In this document: piece by piece, positions 23,377 through 24,632 of the stretch | Position numbering within the stretch: position 1 is the first letter of the stretch | Layout: every line of letters begins with the position of its first letter | Source of the DNA: CAZIKB01 sp964539665 | GTDB taxonomy: Bacteria; Zhuqueibacterota; Zhuqueibacteria; Oceanimicrobiales; Oceanimicrobiaceae | NCBI GenBank assembly: GCA_964539665.1 | Contig: CAZIKB010000101.1 | Span: forward strand, 1 to 24,632 | Reading direction: 5' to 3' | DNA: 24,632 nucleotides | Notes under the pieces: generated by a model | Told to the model about the DNA's origin: nothing | What the model saw: only the letters and a program-made list of their open reading frames with translations | Databases searched by the model: none | Translations under genes and position numbers: made by a program

Positions 23377-24558
23377 TTAAACTACATTAAGTTCTTTAAT
23401 AAGCATACCTGAATCGAAGCGTTCGTAGGCGAATTTGTTTAAATCCAGAGTTTGATATGAACCAAACGCAATCAGTTCGCTAATTGCTCGTCCAACTGCA
23501 GGCGATTGCTGCAATCCATGTCCACTAAAACCATTAGCGATGTAAAAATTCTTTATTTGCGGGTGAGTGCCAATGATAGCATTCTGGTCGTGAACATTGT
23601 AAGCATAGTGACCAGCCCATGAAAATCCCCGCTCAATCGCTTCAAAGGCTGGAACCCGGTGTGCGAGTGTCGGCCAGATGACTTCTTCAAATACCTGATA
23701 ATCTACTTTGAAATCGACGCAGTCAGGATCCTGGTCTTCAGGCGGAGATACTCCACAGAGAAATTTGCTGCCTTCCGGCCTAAAATATACTCCACCGGGA
23801 TCGACAACCAGAGGACAATCATGGATCTGGTCGCGGCACTCAAAAGTGTAAACAATGCGTTTGCGAGAATGCACTGGCAGGTCTATACCAGCCATGGCCG
23901 CTATTGCGGCAGCTCCTGAACCTGCGGCATTGACAACCAAACCACACTTCATTTCACCACCTTCTTTAAGTACAATTCTTTCTACCGTATGACCTCGTCG
24001 TTTTATGCCGACGGCTTCATCTTTTATGTAGGTTACGCCTAAGGCCTGAGCTTTTTTCTTGAAAGCCATTAGTAAGCTATACGGATCGATCCAGCCTTCA
24101 TTTTTAACGCCTAATGTACCTGCCCCCAGGTCGGAAACATTCAGCCACTCGAAACGGCGTTTAAGCTCATCGGGAGAAAGGAAGAGGACATCTACATCAT
24201 GTGTTTTATGCAACGCATAGTTGCGTTTTAATGTGTCTACACCTTTGTCCGAAACCAAGAATAAATATCCTGCCTCTTTGAAATATATTTCGGGTATTCT
24301 GTCACCAACCGAAAGATTTTCATGAATGGACTTTAAAAAGCTCGCGCTATATTTTGATATTTCGATGTTCTCTGTAGTTGAGAATTGTTGCCTGATTCCT
24401 CCTACCGAGAGACAGGTTGAACTTTTGGAATAAGTTGGATCCTTTTCAATAACCAGGACTCGGCCCTGGAAACTGTTTTCAGCGGCCAAAAAATAGGCAA
24501 TTGAGCTTCCGATGATGCCTCCGCCTACTATGATAACGTCAAATTGATTGCTGTTTAT
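23377..24558 (-). CDS. FOXRED1-like FAD-dependent oxidoreductase (DAO family), apparent ATA start
   Basis: This 393-residue flavoprotein belongs to the D-amino-acid oxidase/sarcosine oxidase fold and resembles FOXRED1, the mitochondrial complex I assembly factor: YSKSSTCLSVGGIRQQFS, AGYLFLVSDKG, NEGWIDPYSLL and NGFSGHGLQQSPAVGR are shared-looking stretches. The FAD-binding VGGGIIG (residues 11-17) lies upstream of the first ordinary start codon (TTG at 24489), so a start there would destroy the nucleotide-binding site. Going upstream in frame there is no ATG, GTG or TTG before a TAA, but ATA at 24558 sits five bases after AAGGAG. The start is therefore placed at ATA: a rare true start, a recent ATG-to-ATA mutation, or a sequencing error. 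Bacterial homologues are usually annotated only as FAD-dependent oxidoreductase; substrate unknown. Confidence 0.85.
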   Translation of the reverse strand: MNSNQFDVIIVGGGIIGSSIAYFLAAENSFQGRVLVIEKDPTYSKSSTCLSVGGIRQQFSTTENIEISKYSASFLKSIHENLSVGDRIPEIYFKEAGYLFLVSDKGVDTLKRNYALHKTHDVDVLFLSPDELKRRFEWLNVSDLGAGTLGVKNEGWIDPYSLLMAFKKKAQALGVTYIKDEAVGIKRRGHTVERIVLKEGGEMKCGLVVNAAGSGAAAIAAMAGIDLPVHSRKRIVYTFECRDQIHDCPLVVDPGGVYFRPEGSKFLCGVSPPEDQDPDCVDFKVDYQVFEEVIWPTLAHRVPAFEAIERGFSWAGHYAYNVHDQNAIIGTHPQIKNFYIANGFSGHGLQQSPAVGRAISELIAFGSYQTLDLNKFAYERFDSGMLIKELNVV

Positions 24559-24561
24559 GTG

Positions 24562-24568
24562 GTCTCCT
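24562..24568 (-). promoter_or_regulatory. Ribosome binding site deciding an ATA start
   Basis: AAGGAGA on the minus strand lies four to five bases upstream of the ATA at 24558-24556. It is among the best Shine-Dalgarno matches in the window and points to initiation at this non-standard codon, since no ATG, GTG or TTG lies in frame between it and the FAD-binding motif. Confidence 0.6.
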
Positions 24569-24632
24569 TAGAATATGATTAACTAACATTTCTCACTTAG
24601 AAAAACATGGTATAAGTTGTTAAATACATTAA

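Noticed and set aside
1..24632. CRISPR array, tRNA, rRNA, phage or insertion sequence with transposase
   Set aside because: No regularly spaced repeats, cloverleaf or CCA-ended tRNA-like sequence, rRNA stretch or transposase motif was seen on either strand.

Overview
The window is 24.6 kb of AT-rich DNA (roughly 40% GC by eye), and every supportable gene lies on the minus strand. The organism is probably a Gram-negative bacterium of the Fibrobacterota-Chlorobiota-Bacteroidota (FCB) neighbourhood, for example Calditrichota, KSB1 or Marinimicrobia. This rests on gene content: secreted Asp-box/sortilin-like protein, secreted cyanophycinase-like peptidase, an ECF sigma operon with a small membrane protein, a FOXRED1-like flavoprotein, weak Shine-Dalgarno use in some genes, and intergenic GxxExxY-type debris. 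No 16S or marker protein is present, so this is inference.

Region 1 (10850 down to 1) is a central-carbon cluster. In transcription order: a strong sigma-70-like promoter; an aconitase/LeuC-family large subunit; a remnant of an outer-membrane protein with a terminator hairpin; dihydrolipoamide dehydrogenase; LipB; a succinyl/citryl-CoA ligase beta-type subunit carrying an extra C-terminal 2x[4Fe-4S] ferredoxin domain; the alpha-type subunit (TAATG overlap); a decayed GxxExxY gene fragment between inverted repeats; a short citrate-synthase-fold protein of citryl-CoA-lyase type; an HD-like protein whose HD motif reads AD; a stand-alone recombinase-type core-binding domain protein; an isocitrate dehydrogenase-like enzyme; and a MmgE/PrpD protein that runs off the window. 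Together these could convert 2-oxoglutarate to isocitrate to citrate to citryl-CoA to acetyl-CoA plus oxaloacetate, the citrate-cleaving half of a reductive TCA cycle (or its reverse), using the two-enzyme CCS/CCL route. A catabolic pathway for another tricarboxylate or branched C5/C6 acid is the main alternative.

Region 2 (11006-14147) holds a secreted S51-type cyanophycinase-like peptidase, then an ECF sigma factor operon: sigma, a three-helix membrane protein (candidate anti-sigma) and a membrane-anchored coiled-coil protein.

Region 3 (14402-20389) holds a 1086-residue secreted Asp-box propeller protein with a clear promoter and a long nested hairpin downstream, a TrhP/YegQ U32 tRNA-hydroxylation protein, and class II fructose-bisphosphate aldolase.

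Region 4 (20613-24558) holds a polytopic membrane protein fused to an endonuclease/exonuclease/phosphatase domain, a single-domain response regulator, and a FOXRED1-like FAD oxidoreductase. The only start of that last gene that keeps its FAD-binding N-terminus is an ATA codon behind a good Shine-Dalgarno sequence.
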